Assembly: GCA_003342895.1 (NCBI GenBank)
Contig: PTFA01000272.1
Location: 1,237,491-1,301,490, forward strand
DNA: 64,000 nt
Direction of reading: 5' to 3'
From: Casuarius casuarius
Lineage: Eukaryota > Chordata > Aves > Casuariiformes > Casuariidae
In this document: piece by piece, positions 13,201 through 27,280 of the stretch
How positions within the stretch are numbered: position 1 is the first letter of the stretch
How the letters are laid out: each line of letters opens with the position of its first letter
Made by a program: the position numbers and the translations under genes
The notes under the pieces: model-generated
Told to the model about the DNA's origin: nothing
The model's database searches: none
The model's input: the letters and a program-made list of their open reading frames with translations, nothing else

Positions 13201-14513
13201 CGGGGTATTTCGCTCGCCAAGTAAATAGTCCTGGGTTGCATAAACTCCGAACAGTGATTTTTTTGAGGAAGGCGAAGCTGCCAGCAGTCCCTGTGCTGTT
13301 ACTGAATGTCCTGGCCATCCTCTAGTTTCTCAGAAGTCAACCGGTTTTAATAAAGACGTTTTGGGGGCTTTTTTATTTTTTTTTCTTTTCCTTTTCCCGT
13401 AAAAGAACAAACCAGCGTCAGCCCTGTTTGCTTGCGTACCGGCAGCCAGACTTGCCCAAGCCCCCGGCAGCCAGGCGTAGCCGCGGTGGGGGAGGCTATG
13501 GGGAGCAATATGTAATATCTAATAATCTTGGGTAAACCAGCAAGTAACACGGTCCGTGAGTGACTAAGCAGGACTGGCAGCTCGTTGGGAAGAGGGATGC
13601 AGGGTCCGGTCCCCTCCCGAGGCTGCACCTCTCCGTGCAACACGGCTTGGGTCTCCTGATCGCGTGTTGGGGTTACTCCTTTCGGAGGAAGTTACTTGAG
13701 CTTTCTTCTACCAGGTGGGAGAAATGACGATGCCCCTTAATTAAAAAAGTTTCCAGCTATCAGCTGGATGTAGCGGCTGTGCAGGGCGTACCTCTCGCTT
13801 TAGACGAGCTACTGGAATTTGTGTTGAGGCAGGGCCAGGCCTTTGCTCAGGTCTGTGCTCGGGCAGCAGCAGTCGTGCTGCTGAGAGTGATGCCAAAAGG
13901 GGCAGTTCAGGGACTTGGAAACGCCAGTCCTCAGAAGTGCCTCGTGATGCATAAATCACTCTCAATTTTCTTTCCCCCACAAAAAAAAAAGTGGGGTCTG
14001 AAGCAGTGGGGAAAGCAGGCTGCTCAAGTGTGGTCCTTATCAGCAGGCGTGCAGCTCGGAAATGACGGATGGGCCCGATAAGGGTGTTTCTGATTGCCCT
14101 GGCTGCTGGCTGCTTACACGTGCACGTTGGGTGCACGCCACGCGTGCCAGAAAACACACGCCGTGTCCCTGAAGGTGCACGGGTATGTGCATATAGTCCA
14201 CACGCAACTGAAGATCTACCTATACGTTTAGCATGGAAATCAGGGGACACCCCTGGTCAGGGCGTGATGCCACGGGATCTAGCTGGCTTTTGCTGTCCTG
14301 CAAAAAGGTGCTTGATGTTGGCCTCAGCTGCTGCCAAGGGTCCGCAGGCCTTGCCTGGCTTGCTGCTGGTTTTGTGCAGGTTAAGAAACTTTTTTCCTCT
14401 TTGCTTTACTCATCGGAGAAGACTGTTAGCAGCCCTGGCAAGATACTGTTTGGCTCCGGGACGGGCGCGCGGGGACGGTCCTGAGGTGTTCCAGAGAAGT
14501 GGTCCATTTCTGA

Positions 14514-14690
14514 AATGAAATGCTTAATAATGGATGCAATCTCTTTAATGGCTTTACTCAATCACTTGCCTAATTAGTCCGCAGGGAGGACGATGCAGCA
14601 GAATTAGGCTTTTTCATACATAATTAAAGCTAATGGAAGCCCAAGCACCAATGCAAATAAACACGCTCTGTAAATAAATACGGGACGGGA
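14514..14690. other. Candidate conserved noncoding element (AT-rich, homeodomain/octamer motifs)
   Basis: This AT-rich block has two TAATTA cores (14571-14576 and 14621-14626), a perfect octamer ATGCAAAT (14651-14658) and repeated TTAAT words. It has no open frame of note and stands out from GC-richer sequence on the left. I infer a possible enhancer from the motif mix only. Confidence 0.25.
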
Positions 14691-17600
14691 GAGTACACAT
14701 GTGACTGCCCAAAGCCTCACACTGAGGTAGGCGGTATCTTCTCGCATGCTTTTTAGTGGCAAAAGGTAGTGGCTTTGGAGGCTGAGGCAGATGGGTGCAG
14801 CAAGTAAGTGTAGATATAGAAATTATCCCCCATGCCTCCTGCTCCCGTTACCTCCCCAAGTGTTTTATCCCTCACCTGGATGGAGCAGATCCCAGCAGGT
14901 AATTTTGATCCTCTTGGCACCTAACCCCAAAAGCAACTAAAGAGTCTTCCCGGCGCTCAACTGGATAGAAAGACCATAGGAATGAGGTGAGTCAGGCAAC
15001 AGTGGATCGTGTCAGACTCACGTGTCCTGGACAGTGTAAACTCTGCCTTGGCTTGTCCTATGACGTCCTGAGTTTGGCAATACTCAAATCCCTACTTCAT
15101 CCAGCCCCAGAGTGGCAAGCTGTTCTCTAGAAATGCTCCAGTTCGGGCTTGTCTTCTGTCTTTTTTCATTTATTTATCCCCATCTCTTTTGTGAGTTAAT
15201 TTTACATTAAAGAGGAACTGGCGGCATTTGGCCTACTCTTCCTCAGCAGGATGGATGCGATGGAGGGAGCAGGTCGTCCCCTTGCTCCAGCAACCTTCAC
15301 CCTGCCGGCTGGGGACCCCCTGTGCCCACTCATTTCTGCTGTCGAGGCCATCGAGGGACAGGAGCTCTCCTAGGAATCGCCATTCCCGAGGGAGGAGATG
15401 GCCAGATCCTGGCTGTGGCCCGAGCGGAGGGAGAGAGGTCTCTGTAACAACGTCAGCAGCTCTTTTCTGAACAGCGGCGTTGTGGGCACCTGGCAGACAG
15501 AAGCGACGAGAGGTCCCCGCACCCAGCCCTGCGCCCTCCCGCTGCCATCGTGGTTCCTCTGGGCAGGCCCGGCTGCTGGCAGCACATTCGGGCTCAGACT
15601 CGGTGTCCGGCTCTGACATTAAACCTTAGCCTCTGTGAGCTGCTGAAATATCATCCCAGGAGAGGAATATCAGCTTCCTTCCCGAGGGCACAAGCGCTGC
15701 CTGGAAGCGAGGTGACCCATCTCAGGGGAATTGCACCCAGGTCTCTTCTGCAGGGGTCTAGTTGGCTCCAAAGAGAGCCGAAGGGCAAGGTAACATCTAT
15801 CAAGCTGAGCAATTATGGGACTGGGGAGAACATGAGGGAGCAAAGCTCGTGGACAACTGCAGCTGTCTCTAGGAGTCTGGTTTTGTGTGTTTTCCAGGTA
15901 GAAATTTGCATGTGAGTCTGAATCCTGATCCAGGACTGGTGACTCAAATTCTGCTCTGCTGTCAAGTTGCTGCTTAGGCTGCTTCGTTTCTTTCTGCCGG
16001 TGAATATTTCATGACTATTGCTATCTCAAAGGACCGGCCTTTACTGCCGTCTCATTTCTGGGGTATCTGCAGGAATATTGCAGGAGCAGAGTGTACTTGA
16101 CCACTGCTCCACATAAGCAGCGTGTCATCACGGGTAGTGAACAGCAGAGCAGTTTCGTTGCAGGGCACCTAACTCCGAGGCCTGCCGAGGTCTTCAGCGA
16201 TCCTTGCTTTTCGGTGTGCCTAGGCAGTGCCAGTGGCTCTAAGGGAGGTTTCACCTGAGGGGGGCCAAAACATGTGGAGCCCTGGCATTGCAATAAAACG
16301 TGTGCTTGTAGTGAGCTATCCCCCTGGGGCTCACTCGTTGCAGGTTTGAGGTTGAAGGCCAGGAGGTGTCCTGGCCTCATGTGTAACAACAAATCTTTTA
16401 TCCTTGTTCTTGGTGTCGCATCAGTCACTGTGGCAAGGTGCACGTTGGCATAGTTAAGCCGTAGGAGGTCAGACTTCACCTCCGTGTTTCCTCCATGCCA
16501 GCAGAGAGGTGATACATGGAGGTTTGTTGGGACGCCGTTCCCACGTGTGCTGCGTGGCATCCGCCGCCCCACTTCGCAGCGCTGGGTGGGGAGGTCTCAC
16601 GTGCCAGGCGGTGCGTCTGGGGCTTGTTTTCAGCATCTCGACGCAGTTGTCTTCCCAGGGCTTTGTGGGCTCGGGCGGCCGGTGAGGCTGTCCGCGATGC
16701 TCTGGTCACCAGTGAAGGACCAGCAGCGTTTCAAGGTGCAACGCTTTGAGCCAGGTGCTGGTCTTTCAAATGGATATTGTTTGCCTGACGCTTACTCCAA
16801 AAAATGTTCTGTCCTCTCAAGTGTGTAGTAAATCCCCTGCCAGTGTGTGAAGTTTTGTGACGTGGATGTAAAAGGATTAGTGACATAACATCATCTGAAG
16901 AGAGTTTGGGGTTGGTTTTGTTGCTCTCTGCAGGTTCGTTGAGGCTTAGGTAATTCTCCGGGGGTATTTCAGGGCACGCTTCTCACCCTGAAAGTCAAAA
17001 AGACGGGCCCGCACGAATAACAGCCAACTTTTTTTTTTTAATCTATCGACACATTTTCTAGGAACAGGCGTGTGGCAGAGGAGACTATTTGCTTATGTTG
17101 CTGCATTTCTCCTATTTTTCTCAGAAACACCAAAGGTCGCTCCAAGCTTTAACAGTTACCATGCGCCTGGGGAACTTGACAGACACAAATATGAATCTGA
17201 AAGCACCAAAGGCTGCGATGAAGGGTGGTTTTGGTCGCAGGGCTGTGTCAGTGGCGTCTGCCCAGGCTTACGGGGCGCCGGACTCCAGAGCTCGCCTGCG
17301 AGCCCGCTCTCATCTCCCCCTCCTTGTGAGGGCCTCCGCCAAATTTAAAGCACGGGGGACAGAAAAAGGGAGTGAATACTCGCACTGTTTTCCCGCACTT
17401 CGTGGCTCAGAGAAAGCGAACTCCCTTTAGGGGAGCATTAAGATACAGATGCCTGAGTGTAGCCAGGACCAAAGTGTGTAGTAGCTGCCGTAACTGGTCA
17501 AGTACCTTACGACAAGAGATGCTATCTTGGATACTACTAGGACCAGTAAGCTGGACTAGAAGGGGGAAAAAATGTATGTATATAAACTACATGTATCTAT

Positions 17601-17714
17601 ATATACATATATATATTTTTATAAATATGTGCAATAGAAGGCGAGAGAATTTGCCAGCATAAGAACTGTATAATGAGGACTGAGTTTCCCAACTGGAGTA
17701 GATTTATTGATTGA

Positions 17715-17785
17715 TTGTTTATTGATTAAATCAAATGATTTAACCATTTTAATCATTTTAATCATTTGATTTAATCAATAAACAA
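17715..17785. repeat. Perfect AT-rich inverted repeat (26-bp arms, 19-nt loop)
   Basis: The left arm 17715-17740 and right arm 17760-17785 are exact reverse complements, beginning TTGTTTATTG and ending CAATAAACAA. The 19-base spacer is 17741-17759. The hairpin could be a small palindromic transposon remnant, a cruciform-prone site or a hairpin RNA source. No target-site duplication is obvious. Confidence 0.8.
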
Positions 17786-18014
17786 AGCACTATAAAACAT
17801 GGTGACATATAGATTGAACTGACATGACTGTGCCTGGGTTTTTGCTGCTATGCTGCTACACATGAAATCCCAGGTTAGTGATTTCTTTGCTTTATGCTGT
17901 CGCACTTCAGCTCGCTCTTGGCGTATGCCATTGCCAAGAGGTGGGGAAGGGAGCGTCCGTGCTCCTTCCCATTCCAGCTAATGTCCCAGTGGTGCCAAAG
18001 GGAATTGAGCTTGA

Positions 18015-18033
18015 GGAAGGAAGGAAGGAATGC
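18015..18033. repeat. GGAA microsatellite
   Basis: A run of four to five GAAG/GGAA units. Confidence 0.7.
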
Positions 18034-21000
18034 AACATTCAAAGTAGTTTGCGTCGAGGAATGCGTTTTGTACTTCAGCATCCTGAATTAAGTGCAATGA
18101 CTTCACCAGAGCCAGCAATTAAATATCCCGAAGCCAACAATTAATTATGCTCAGCAGAAGCGCGGTGGGATGCAGCGTGCGTAAACAGCAACCCCGTGAT
18201 CGTGCAAGGCCTTACCTGCAGGTCAGCAGGAGTTCAGATATCCAGCGCGTAGGAAGACCGAACGCTTACACTGCAAAGTCCTTAGATAAAATTGCTGGCC
18301 AAGATAATCGTGGTCAAAGGTGGGGCCAAGATTATTTTTTTGCTTGGAAATCACTTGAGCGATGATGTCAGCTCGAGGGTATCTTCAGTGCTCTCTATCG
18401 GCTCTAAAGCAGGGAGGGGTGCCGCAGTGAGCACCGCACTCTAAAATAAATTATATGGATTAAAGGGATCGTCGGTTTGTTGCAAAGGCACTGTTCCTAG
18501 TATCTTTAATCTGGCACCATGAGATTACGGGTAATTAAAATGCACGTAAACAGAAAAACTACTGTTAAAACTGCTGAGTACAATAAACCAGCTGTTTTAA
18601 GACTGGGTCAGCCTTGTGCCATCACCCGGCACGGGGCTCCCACCTGATCCGAAACCACCCCAGGGCCGCCGGGGTGGGGAGAAATATATGACCCAGTTGG
18701 ATGTTCCAGGCATGACCTGTCTGTTCCCCGTGATGGGGAATATTTAGCCCTTTGCCAGAGCTTTGGTGTCCTGTTCCTGCGCTCCAGCAGCCCTATGGGG
18801 AGTGAAAGGAGGGAGGTCTTGGTTGATCCACGTATCTCGGATAAACGCCCTCAGAGACGTGTGGAGTGAATGAGAGAGAGAGCGTGCACTCTATATTTAG
18901 TAATATTAAGGATTTCTGCCATTTCATTCTCCTTGTAAGAGACGGCGTTGGGCAGCGTTGCGGCCGGTCAGAGGGAGTCCGGCCGGGGATGGGCAGCGTC
19001 GGAGCTGCCTGGAGCACCTGGGCCAAACATCCCCTGCGGCTCCCTCGGTTCCTTACCCAGAAAACCAAGCAAACGCCAGGCAAAACCCCTCTTACTTCTT
19101 AGATCATGAGGAAAGCAAGCTAAGGCTTGGGGGCTGCTCCTACCCTTCAGCCCCAAAAATAACTGGAATGAATGAGGAGGCGTTTGTTTGTTTGCTTGTT
19201 TTCAGTTTGTGTCTCCGTTCAAGCTTAGACTGATTTTCTTAGTTGAAAAAATATGTCTGCACAGATATCAAATAGGGGAATTTTTAGGCCACAGACAGCT
19301 TGCAGAGAGGAGTGTCTCCACGGAGCTCAAATGTTTGATTCCCCCTGCAAATGCTATAGGAAAAGCTCTGCTGCACAGGAAAGTGCTCTGGCTTTTACCC
19401 GCTGCCTACCGATGCCCCGGAGTCAGCCCAGCTTGGTACCACTGCACTAGCGGGTAAAACCAAGATCACGTCACAGCTTTCCTCCCGGGCGGTGTGCTTT
19501 ACTCTTGGTCCACAGCAGGAAACGTGGCAGAGAAACCGGCATCTCCAGTCTGAGGCCTCTAATGCGAAGAAGTAAGTTCAACTCTACTGAGCCAAACATG
19601 TCAATGCTTATTTCTTTGGAAATGGTGTATCTCAAGTATTTCCGAGAAATTCCTGATGCCACAGTGGAAAAACTGGGTAATAATATTTAAAGAGCATCTG
19701 ATCATTTTCTCTGAATAATCTCCGGAGTCCTCTCTTTGTCTTACAAAGACCTGAGCTACTTATCGTGGTTCCTCTGAGTTTCATGAAGAAGCTGCTGTGA
19801 CTTGCACCAGCCGAGAGACTCCGATTCTCACTGCAAACTTCAGTAGCTGAATTCCAACAAATTGTATATATATATTTTTTCTTTTTCCTCGTGCACAGTT
19901 TGGTGTAACCATTTCTAGGGGTGACAGTAACCTCCAAGTGCACACATGGGGGGTTTTCATCAGCGTAGCTCTGGCGATGTCCGAAAACCTAGACCAAGAA
20001 GAGCATTGCTTGGATGACTTTTTGCTTACGTAATTGCCGCATTTCCATGTGCAGCTCTGGCAGCTTGGAGAGGAACACTTGTTTCGCAAGAACCACAAAC
20101 TGTGTGCACAGGCAGGTTTACACGTATTACTAAACACACATAAGTAACAAAGATCCCTTGACAAATCTTGGCCTTGTAAATAAACTGGTTCCTCTGAGAA
20201 CATATTACACTTAAAAGGACACAGACCGTACACACGCTCATCACTGACAAGTGATACTCTGCGTAACCAGAAGTCTGGCTCCTGCAAAAGGGACTTCAGG
20301 GCTACGAACTTACCACAGTGAGTTTTTTTAACTGATCTTACAGGATTTTCCTCATCCGTGAACAGCACTTAATGACCAGGGGTTAAGCAAATGACGTAGA
20401 CTTGATGACATTTTAATTTTTTCCTAGGGGTTTAAGGCCTCTCTTTGACTGCAAATAAATAAGGCGTGTTGCATTGCAACATCCCCTCCAGCGCGTGCAA
20501 GCCAGCGGGAGCAGCGTTTGCTCCGTGATTTCGCAGCTCCCAAATCAGGAGCGAAGGCAGGAGCTGCAGGAGCTCTGGAAACTGCGTGCTGGTGCACGTT
20601 GCCTGCTGTGTTTCTGGGTGTTGGTCATTTGGTCGTAGATGTGTGTCTGCAAACCAAGTCAAGTTTCTTCCAAGCAAGAGCGAATGTTCTCGCAGAGTTT
20701 TAATGCAGTGCCATTAACCTCTTCTAAAGGATGGTGGTAATTAATTCAGACTAGTTACTCGGAGTCACCACGTGTAGACAAGCCCTTCAGAGAACGAGGC
20801 TCAACTCAGGATATCCCTACATACACCTGCCCTTAGTGCCACCCGTGTATCACCGGGCAGCCCGAGGCCAGCTGAGGCAGAGGACACTGCTGCTGGAACG
20901 GGTCATGCGGCTGCGTCACTAACGCAACCTCCTGGTTTCCCTATTGCCCGGGGGGAGGGCAGAAAGGGTATTTCAGCCCTCTCGGCTGTTTCCATGAATT

Positions 21001-24000
21001 TGCTTATTATTTATATTGCAGTCAGTCTCAGGAATGGTTATTATGATGGACGTGGAACTGTTCATACGAATGAAACGTACTTGGCCCCGTGACTTTCTCG
21101 ATGCGAGAGCAAGAGGTGTCAGCGTTACCCACAGGACTCGACGTGGCCGAGCTCCGACTCTGTAAGCATTTTAAATATCAAGGGGACGTGCAGGGGGGAT
21201 TACAGAACGCACGCTAATGGCCTGCGTGTGATTTTTGGGTTTTCAGGCCTCTGCACAAACCCACGAGGCGAGAACTCCGTCAGACAAATCCTCGGCGCTG
21301 ACATTAAGAAACTTGGCCCTAGGGAAAAAATGAGTAAGTGCAGCATTTATGCTTTTCTAATTAGTCTTTACCCACTGACCCAGCTTTCTCGGGGAAAGGT
21401 AAACACAGTTACAGACAAATGGTTCGTTCAGGAAACAAGCCCGAGGGGGTGGGACACTGACTTACTAGGTGTTTGCAGGAGTACGAGCGTATCCATCCAT
21501 TTTTCTTCTGCTGACATAGAGGGTAACAATGGCAAGTGTAGAAGGGCAGAAAAACCCAGAGGATTTAAAATGAAAAAACACGCTCCACGAAATATTACAT
21601 CTGTCACCTTACAGATAAGGGTCTGAAGTGATTTGCAGGCTGGCTTAACCGTTCAGCATCTCTGATCATCCTGGGCTGCCTATGTACGCCTAACATGGTG
21701 AACAACGATTTTGTACACCCTGATTTTGCCTGCCTGACCATCGTTGTGCTTTAAAGCAAAACTCATCCGAGCGGGACCATGAGGTCTCTGTGCAAGTGTT
21801 GCAAGAAAATGGATTTGTTTCAGAGAAGGAGGGTGTTGTCTTGATGCTGTGGTGCCTATCTCCTTTTTTACCAGCGAAAGAGCAACTCTTTACTCCAGGG
21901 AAAACTGAAATGTGAGGAAAAGGGGCAACTGGAGGCACATAACCCTGCTATCAGCTCATGGAAAATCAGAATACTGCAAAAAGTGCTTCCCTCTCTCACT
22001 TTTGCATGCCCGGAAACTTGGGAAAAAGCACTAAGGAAAAAAAGGAAGGCCCTGGGGTGAAGCGACACGACAGAAAGAGGGGCAGAAGTCGAATGCAGTA
22101 AGTTTGGAAAAAAGAGACAGACTGGAGAAGTTAAGGAGCTGGCAGAGTAAAACCTTGTATGAATTTCTATCTGAGGGCTGATACGTGCGGTTTCTTAGGC
22201 CAATAAACGCCTTGGATGTGTACTCATCCCCCAGTGTCATCACAGCCAACTCTTAAGCATATCTCAAAGAAGTTGAGCAACTAGGTGGATTAAAGGATTA
22301 ATTTGGGGAAATGGACTTTTTAGGCTGAGCTGAATCCTCCTCTTTGCAAAGGACTGGGGCCGCGCAAGCAGGCGGGGGCTGGCGGCGACCTGCCCTTTGG
22401 GAGCACCCCAAGCGCTCAAATTCGCTTCCCGGCGTGGGCTGGAAATAGCGTGAATTTGGGGGTCTTCCAAGCAAGCTGCAAAGGCAGCTGCTGGGCTGGG
22501 AGCCGAGGCTGTGCTTCCCATAACGGCCGAGGAAATAACGGGACTTTCTGCCGGTGGCCGGCCAGCTAAACGCTGGGCGACGGGGCTGTTTTCCCGTTTG
22601 TGTGCTTTTACGGTATTTCTTAGGGCTCGTGGTGGCACTGGAAACCTTGTGTGGGCATCACTGACTTGTGTTAATTACTCCAGCTTCGGGAAGCTCTTCT
22701 TGTGTTTTACAGGGAATTCAGAGGATTCAAAATGTGTTTGGCTCAGAAAGTGAAAATTCGCTTTGCAAGACTGTCTGGTGCTTTGTGACGGCTCGTGATG
22801 GCGGCACCGCTGTGTGGGCACGTTTTTCTGAAGGAAACAACAGCAACGGCAGCAAAGCTAGGAAGCCTAATACTTAGCAGTGAGGGGGACTCGTTCTCCT
22901 CTTTCTTCATGCATCCCTTCGCCCTACGCTGTTTTGCTTGCTCCTGGCTGGTCACAGCACCTGCCTCCACTGTTTCTCCCCGTGGCAAGCGGCTGCAGTA
23001 AGCTGAAGGCTCAGTAGATTTCTCACCACTATTTAAAGTGAGTAACACCCTACAGTGTATCTAAGCGAAATCATGGCTCTTATGCTGTTTTTTTCTAGTG
23101 AAATTAGTCCAATGAGCTTTTTGCCTTACCAAAATAAGACCAGAGCTTTGTTAAAGGCTAACCTCTGTTGCAACAAGTGGCCGAAAAGCGCTGCAGAAAA
23201 TGCACCATCCGGTTGCGTGTGCCCTACGAGAAAACCCTCCTGTCTACTCCAGCAGGGCAGCTGTTGTCCTCCTTTAGGAACGACAAAGCGATGGCTCCCT
23301 TCGGGTTTTGCAGAGTTCAGGGAAGCTTGGCGACATCTCCGCTCCTGCCAGGAGCTGTCATGCCTGAACTTATAGCTTGCCTGGATCTAGTCGTGGCCCC
23401 TGTTCATAAATATACCCAAGACACCAGCCATCCCTGCTAGAGTCTGGCAGCCCGCTCAGGGGCTTATTTGCTGCTAGGAGCTTATGGTGACGTTGCAGTA
23501 ACCTGAGCAGAGGGTTGCAGCAGCTTTCAGCCTGAAGTAGCTTGCCATGACCCTGGTGTTTTTGTTTTCGTTGCCACCCTGGCTCCGTGAACAGGGGCCT
23601 CGTGTCCTGGACGATGCCCAGGGATATATTGAACACACGTGAATAAAGGTCATGAGCAGATGAAGATACAGGTGACAGGCAGGTTGCAAGCAAGTGCGTA
23701 TCTTGGCATGAGGAGGGTCTGGGGTTGTTCAAGGGGCTCGCTATTTTCCAGGAGGTTCAGGTCTCTATTTTAGGACCTGCTCGCGCTCTGTCAGGCCTTC
23801 TCCATACTTGTGAATCAAAATATGCAATGTTTTGCTGCTTAACTTCATGATAGCATCTTATAGGGTTGGGATGGTCAATTCCCAAAGAATTTATAATCCT
23901 TGAAATTTAATAGTTTGTAAAACCGTCTGTTTTAAAGTCTTATGGGATATGCTAGTAACCCTGCTATCTTCGGTCTTCAGCTGGATTTCTTCCAAGTGGT

Positions 24001-27000
24001 CTCTGTCTGTCACAAAAGCACTTTTCTCATAGGTAATTTTTCAGGCCTGTGATCTATGTCCCACAGCTGAAAACCTGGCACCAGACTGGTAGCAGAGCTA
24101 TCCAATGCATGCGGCAGATGATCCACGTCAGCTCCGTTCAGGTTTCTGCTGTGTTTATAAACACTTAGCTGATGGCCAGCTGAAAGCGATAGCTTCCAAA
24201 TTTGCTCAAATGGTTCCTAGCAACGCGAGAGAGAGGAGCTGAGGTTTGGCCAAGCCTGACGAGAAAAACGAGGCTTCGCAGGCGACCTCCTCAAACTACA
24301 GCACAAAGGAAAGGAGCTGCTATACGTGTCGGCGAAATTAGGAAGATGACACCTGACTGTGAGTTTGATCGATGGACCCAAGAACGGTTTCCGAGTAGGG
24401 TATGTCCTTTCCAGGTAGGGTACGTTACAGCTAGCGTGCACAAGGCCGTCACAAATCACCGTCTGGCACGTGACAAGCTTGTCGGGAGGTCAAATGTTCT
24501 GCGCGCGAGGGAATTGGTTACACGAGTGGTTTAGCAGTGGCTGAACATTGGACCCTCCGTTGCTCTCCTGCTCTAGTCCCCGTCTCCAAAGCATTACATG
24601 GGGGATAGCAGGAAGCTGTTAGACTGTCACAACTGACTGCAAGGAAAAGCCAAAAACCTGCCTTCTCTGGCAAACACGGGACAACAGGTATAATGTGTTA
24701 TGCAAATCCAGTCCATCCTTGCATATGGTCCTCTTCTAGTCCAGGGGTAAGAGACCAAACATGTGGGACTGTAATCTGTAAAATATGCTGGATGTTTTCC
24801 AAAGTGACAAGAGCCAGTCACATGCACAGCACCAAAACTTATACGCTGTCTCCTGTTAGAGACGTTCATGGTGGATTCACTTTGTTCTTCTTTGAATATT
24901 GCTGAGTTTTGCATTGCTCCGTTCGTCATGCTGCAGATTGGTTGTTCTTCAAGCACGTTATAGGGTGGATAGGACCAGCATGCTCGCTTGCTTGCTTGTT
25001 TTTCAGTCCAATTGCGCCTCAGATCTTGCCTGCTTAATCAAAAGGCCTTTGGTACTTGGTTGCATACTTGTGGCAACCTCTTTCCGTAAAGGTCAGTTTT
25101 AGAATTTCTTTACTACTTGTGTTAAATTAATTTCAGAATGAAATACCAGGGAAAAGCAGAAAAATTCAGCGATAATATTCTTAGTCAGTGTTGTTTGTGT
25201 CCTTTTCTGCATTTTTTATGTGAAGAACAGAAACAGGAATGGTGACAATATGTTTTTCCCTCTTGGAGACATTGTGGTAGAAGTTAAAAATATTATAGGT
25301 TATTTTGATAAAGCTCTCTGAAATTTGATTGAAAACTTCTGATTAGAGCAAGCGCACTTTTCTATCACGTTGCCAAATCAGTCCGTTTTCACTCCTGAAG
25401 AGGGGCAAAGGATAGGACATGCGATGCCGCTGTTTTGCATTGAACCGCGGCATCCACTGAGGATGGAGATGAGACCCCAAGTCCTGCGAAACAAAACAAA
25501 TCCTTGAATTCTTTGGTATATGGTACCAAAGTGAACTAGCATTTCTTACACCCCGTAAATCAAACTGCCTGTTTGTTGTCTGATATAGGCATCTTATACC
25601 ATATAATCGTTTCTCTCTCTGACTGGATTAGAAATGCCCCGCGTCTCACTTGGATGCTGTGGAGATCTCTTGATGCCGGAGAGGTCACCTCTACATGCTT
25701 TGCTTTATTATCGCCTTCAGGGGGTCACTGTAACCTTTCTAGACCCAGCGCAGAATGAAGGACAACAGCTTAATCTTGTCATGTTTGGGAACGTCACCTT
25801 CTGCACCCCGAGCTGCCCAGTGCCTGCCTGTTAGGCCGACCTGCTTTTTTTAATTTTTCTTTTTCCCATTGGTAATGTCATGCTGACCTGGGACATCTAA
25901 TTTTCTGCCTGTTCGAGTATTTTATAATTATGACACATTAGCATGGTCTTTGATCTAGCACTGAATCCGTCGCCTTCCCACGCTGCTCACCATTGGCATT
26001 TCCCTGCAACTTTTATCTTGGTGCTTAAAATATACATATATACGTATATAAATCACAGGAGCCCGACAGGCAGGCACACACACGAAGAGATATGGCATGG
26101 AGGGGGGCCCCTTTACTTTTCCCAGTCCTCACTAGGCTGTGACAGGCTGACAGCCCCTGAAAAACGGCTGTCCGAAATAACCATTTTTCGTCTCTCGTCT
26201 GCCCCAGCAGGGGCTGTGTACACACATTAGCGTGACTTACTGGAGGCCACTTGGCAGTAGCCGCTGTCGTTTTGGCGTGTGCCTTCCAGGCCACCCTTGA
26301 ACTTTTCCCCTTGCTGGAAACCGGGAGGAGAAACGCGGCGCTCGCTATAGGATAGGTCCTAGGATGGGGACGCAAAGCTTTCAAAATTTTTTCTTAAGTC
26401 GTTGGGTCAGGTATATCTTTGTGCAGCTGTAGCGATGTCTCCGGCTAGAGTTGACTGTAGGATTTGAGGTCACGTGTTTGAAAGAAAAAGCCATGACTTG
26501 GGGATGCTGTTATGCGTGGCAGCAGCATGTTTTTGTGTGGTTAGGGCATTCCTGACTTTACTTCTTTATTGTATGGCTGAGTTAGCTAGCTGGCGTGTTC
26601 GGAAGAAAAAAAAAGAAAAAAGGAAATTTCGTCTGCTTGGCTTTGCCCTGGGGACGAGCAGGCAGTGGCACCCCCCAGGATGAGCCTGTCACTTTGCATC
26701 TCCAGCCCTTCCTTTGGCTTTTAGGTGGAAAAGGCCAAAGGGGCGATTCCCACGCGTCAGCGCGACCCGGCAGAAGTCATGGCATCGCTTCAAGGTCGCG
26801 GCGGCGCCGCCGTCTGCAGCTTTGGGCAGAAAGACACCGTCCAAGCGCTCTGGTGCAGCCCAGCCTGTCCAGCAATGCTGTGGGGCAGGAGGCACCTTGG
26901 CCGCCTGGGAAGGGGCCAAAATTCGGGGCAAGGGAGGCAGAAAAAGCTACTTAGGGCCACTTTCCATTGCACCACCCCCTGCTGCTGGTGCATCCAGCCA

Positions 27001-27019
27001 GCCACGGCCTCCAGGTGGC

Positions 27020-27280
27020 TGTGGGTCTCTGTGGGGCTTTGGTGGGGCTGTGGGGCCACGACAGGTCTATGGGTCTCTATGGGGCCACATGAGGTCCATT
27101 GGTCTCTGTGGGGCCCTGATGGGGCTGTGGCATCATGTCAGGTCTCTGTGGGGCCCTGACAGGGCTGTGGGACCATGTCAGGTCTATGGGTCTCTGTGGG
27201 GCCCTGACAGGGCTGTGGGACCATGTCAGGTCTATGGGTCTCTGTGGGGCCCTGACAGGGCTGTGGCGAGGCTGCAGGCT
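27020..27280. repeat. Minisatellite with 48-bp period
   Basis: A unit of the form GGTCTATGGG TCTCTGTGGG and onward (48 bp) is repeated exactly at 27181-27228 and largely again from 27229. It is preceded by degenerate or shortened copies from about 27020. The period is a multiple of three, so plus-strand frames stay open across it with a 16-residue repeat. I see no evidence that this is translated. Confidence 0.75.

Noticed and set aside
12704..13318. 204-codon minus-strand open frame
   Set aside because: A frame this long is expected about once by chance in a window of this size. No domain, no splice logic and no poly(A) signal support it.
23850..23890. CR1-like phrase (ATAGGGTTGGGATGG)
   Set aside because: It is too short, and lacks the ATTCTATG-type tail or further CR1 sequence.
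24202..24534. 110-codon Arg-rich plus-strand frame, considered as another sperm basic protein
   Set aside because: Basic residues are scattered with many acidic and hydrophobic ones. It lacks an intron pattern like the real pair and a suitable promoter or poly(A) signal.
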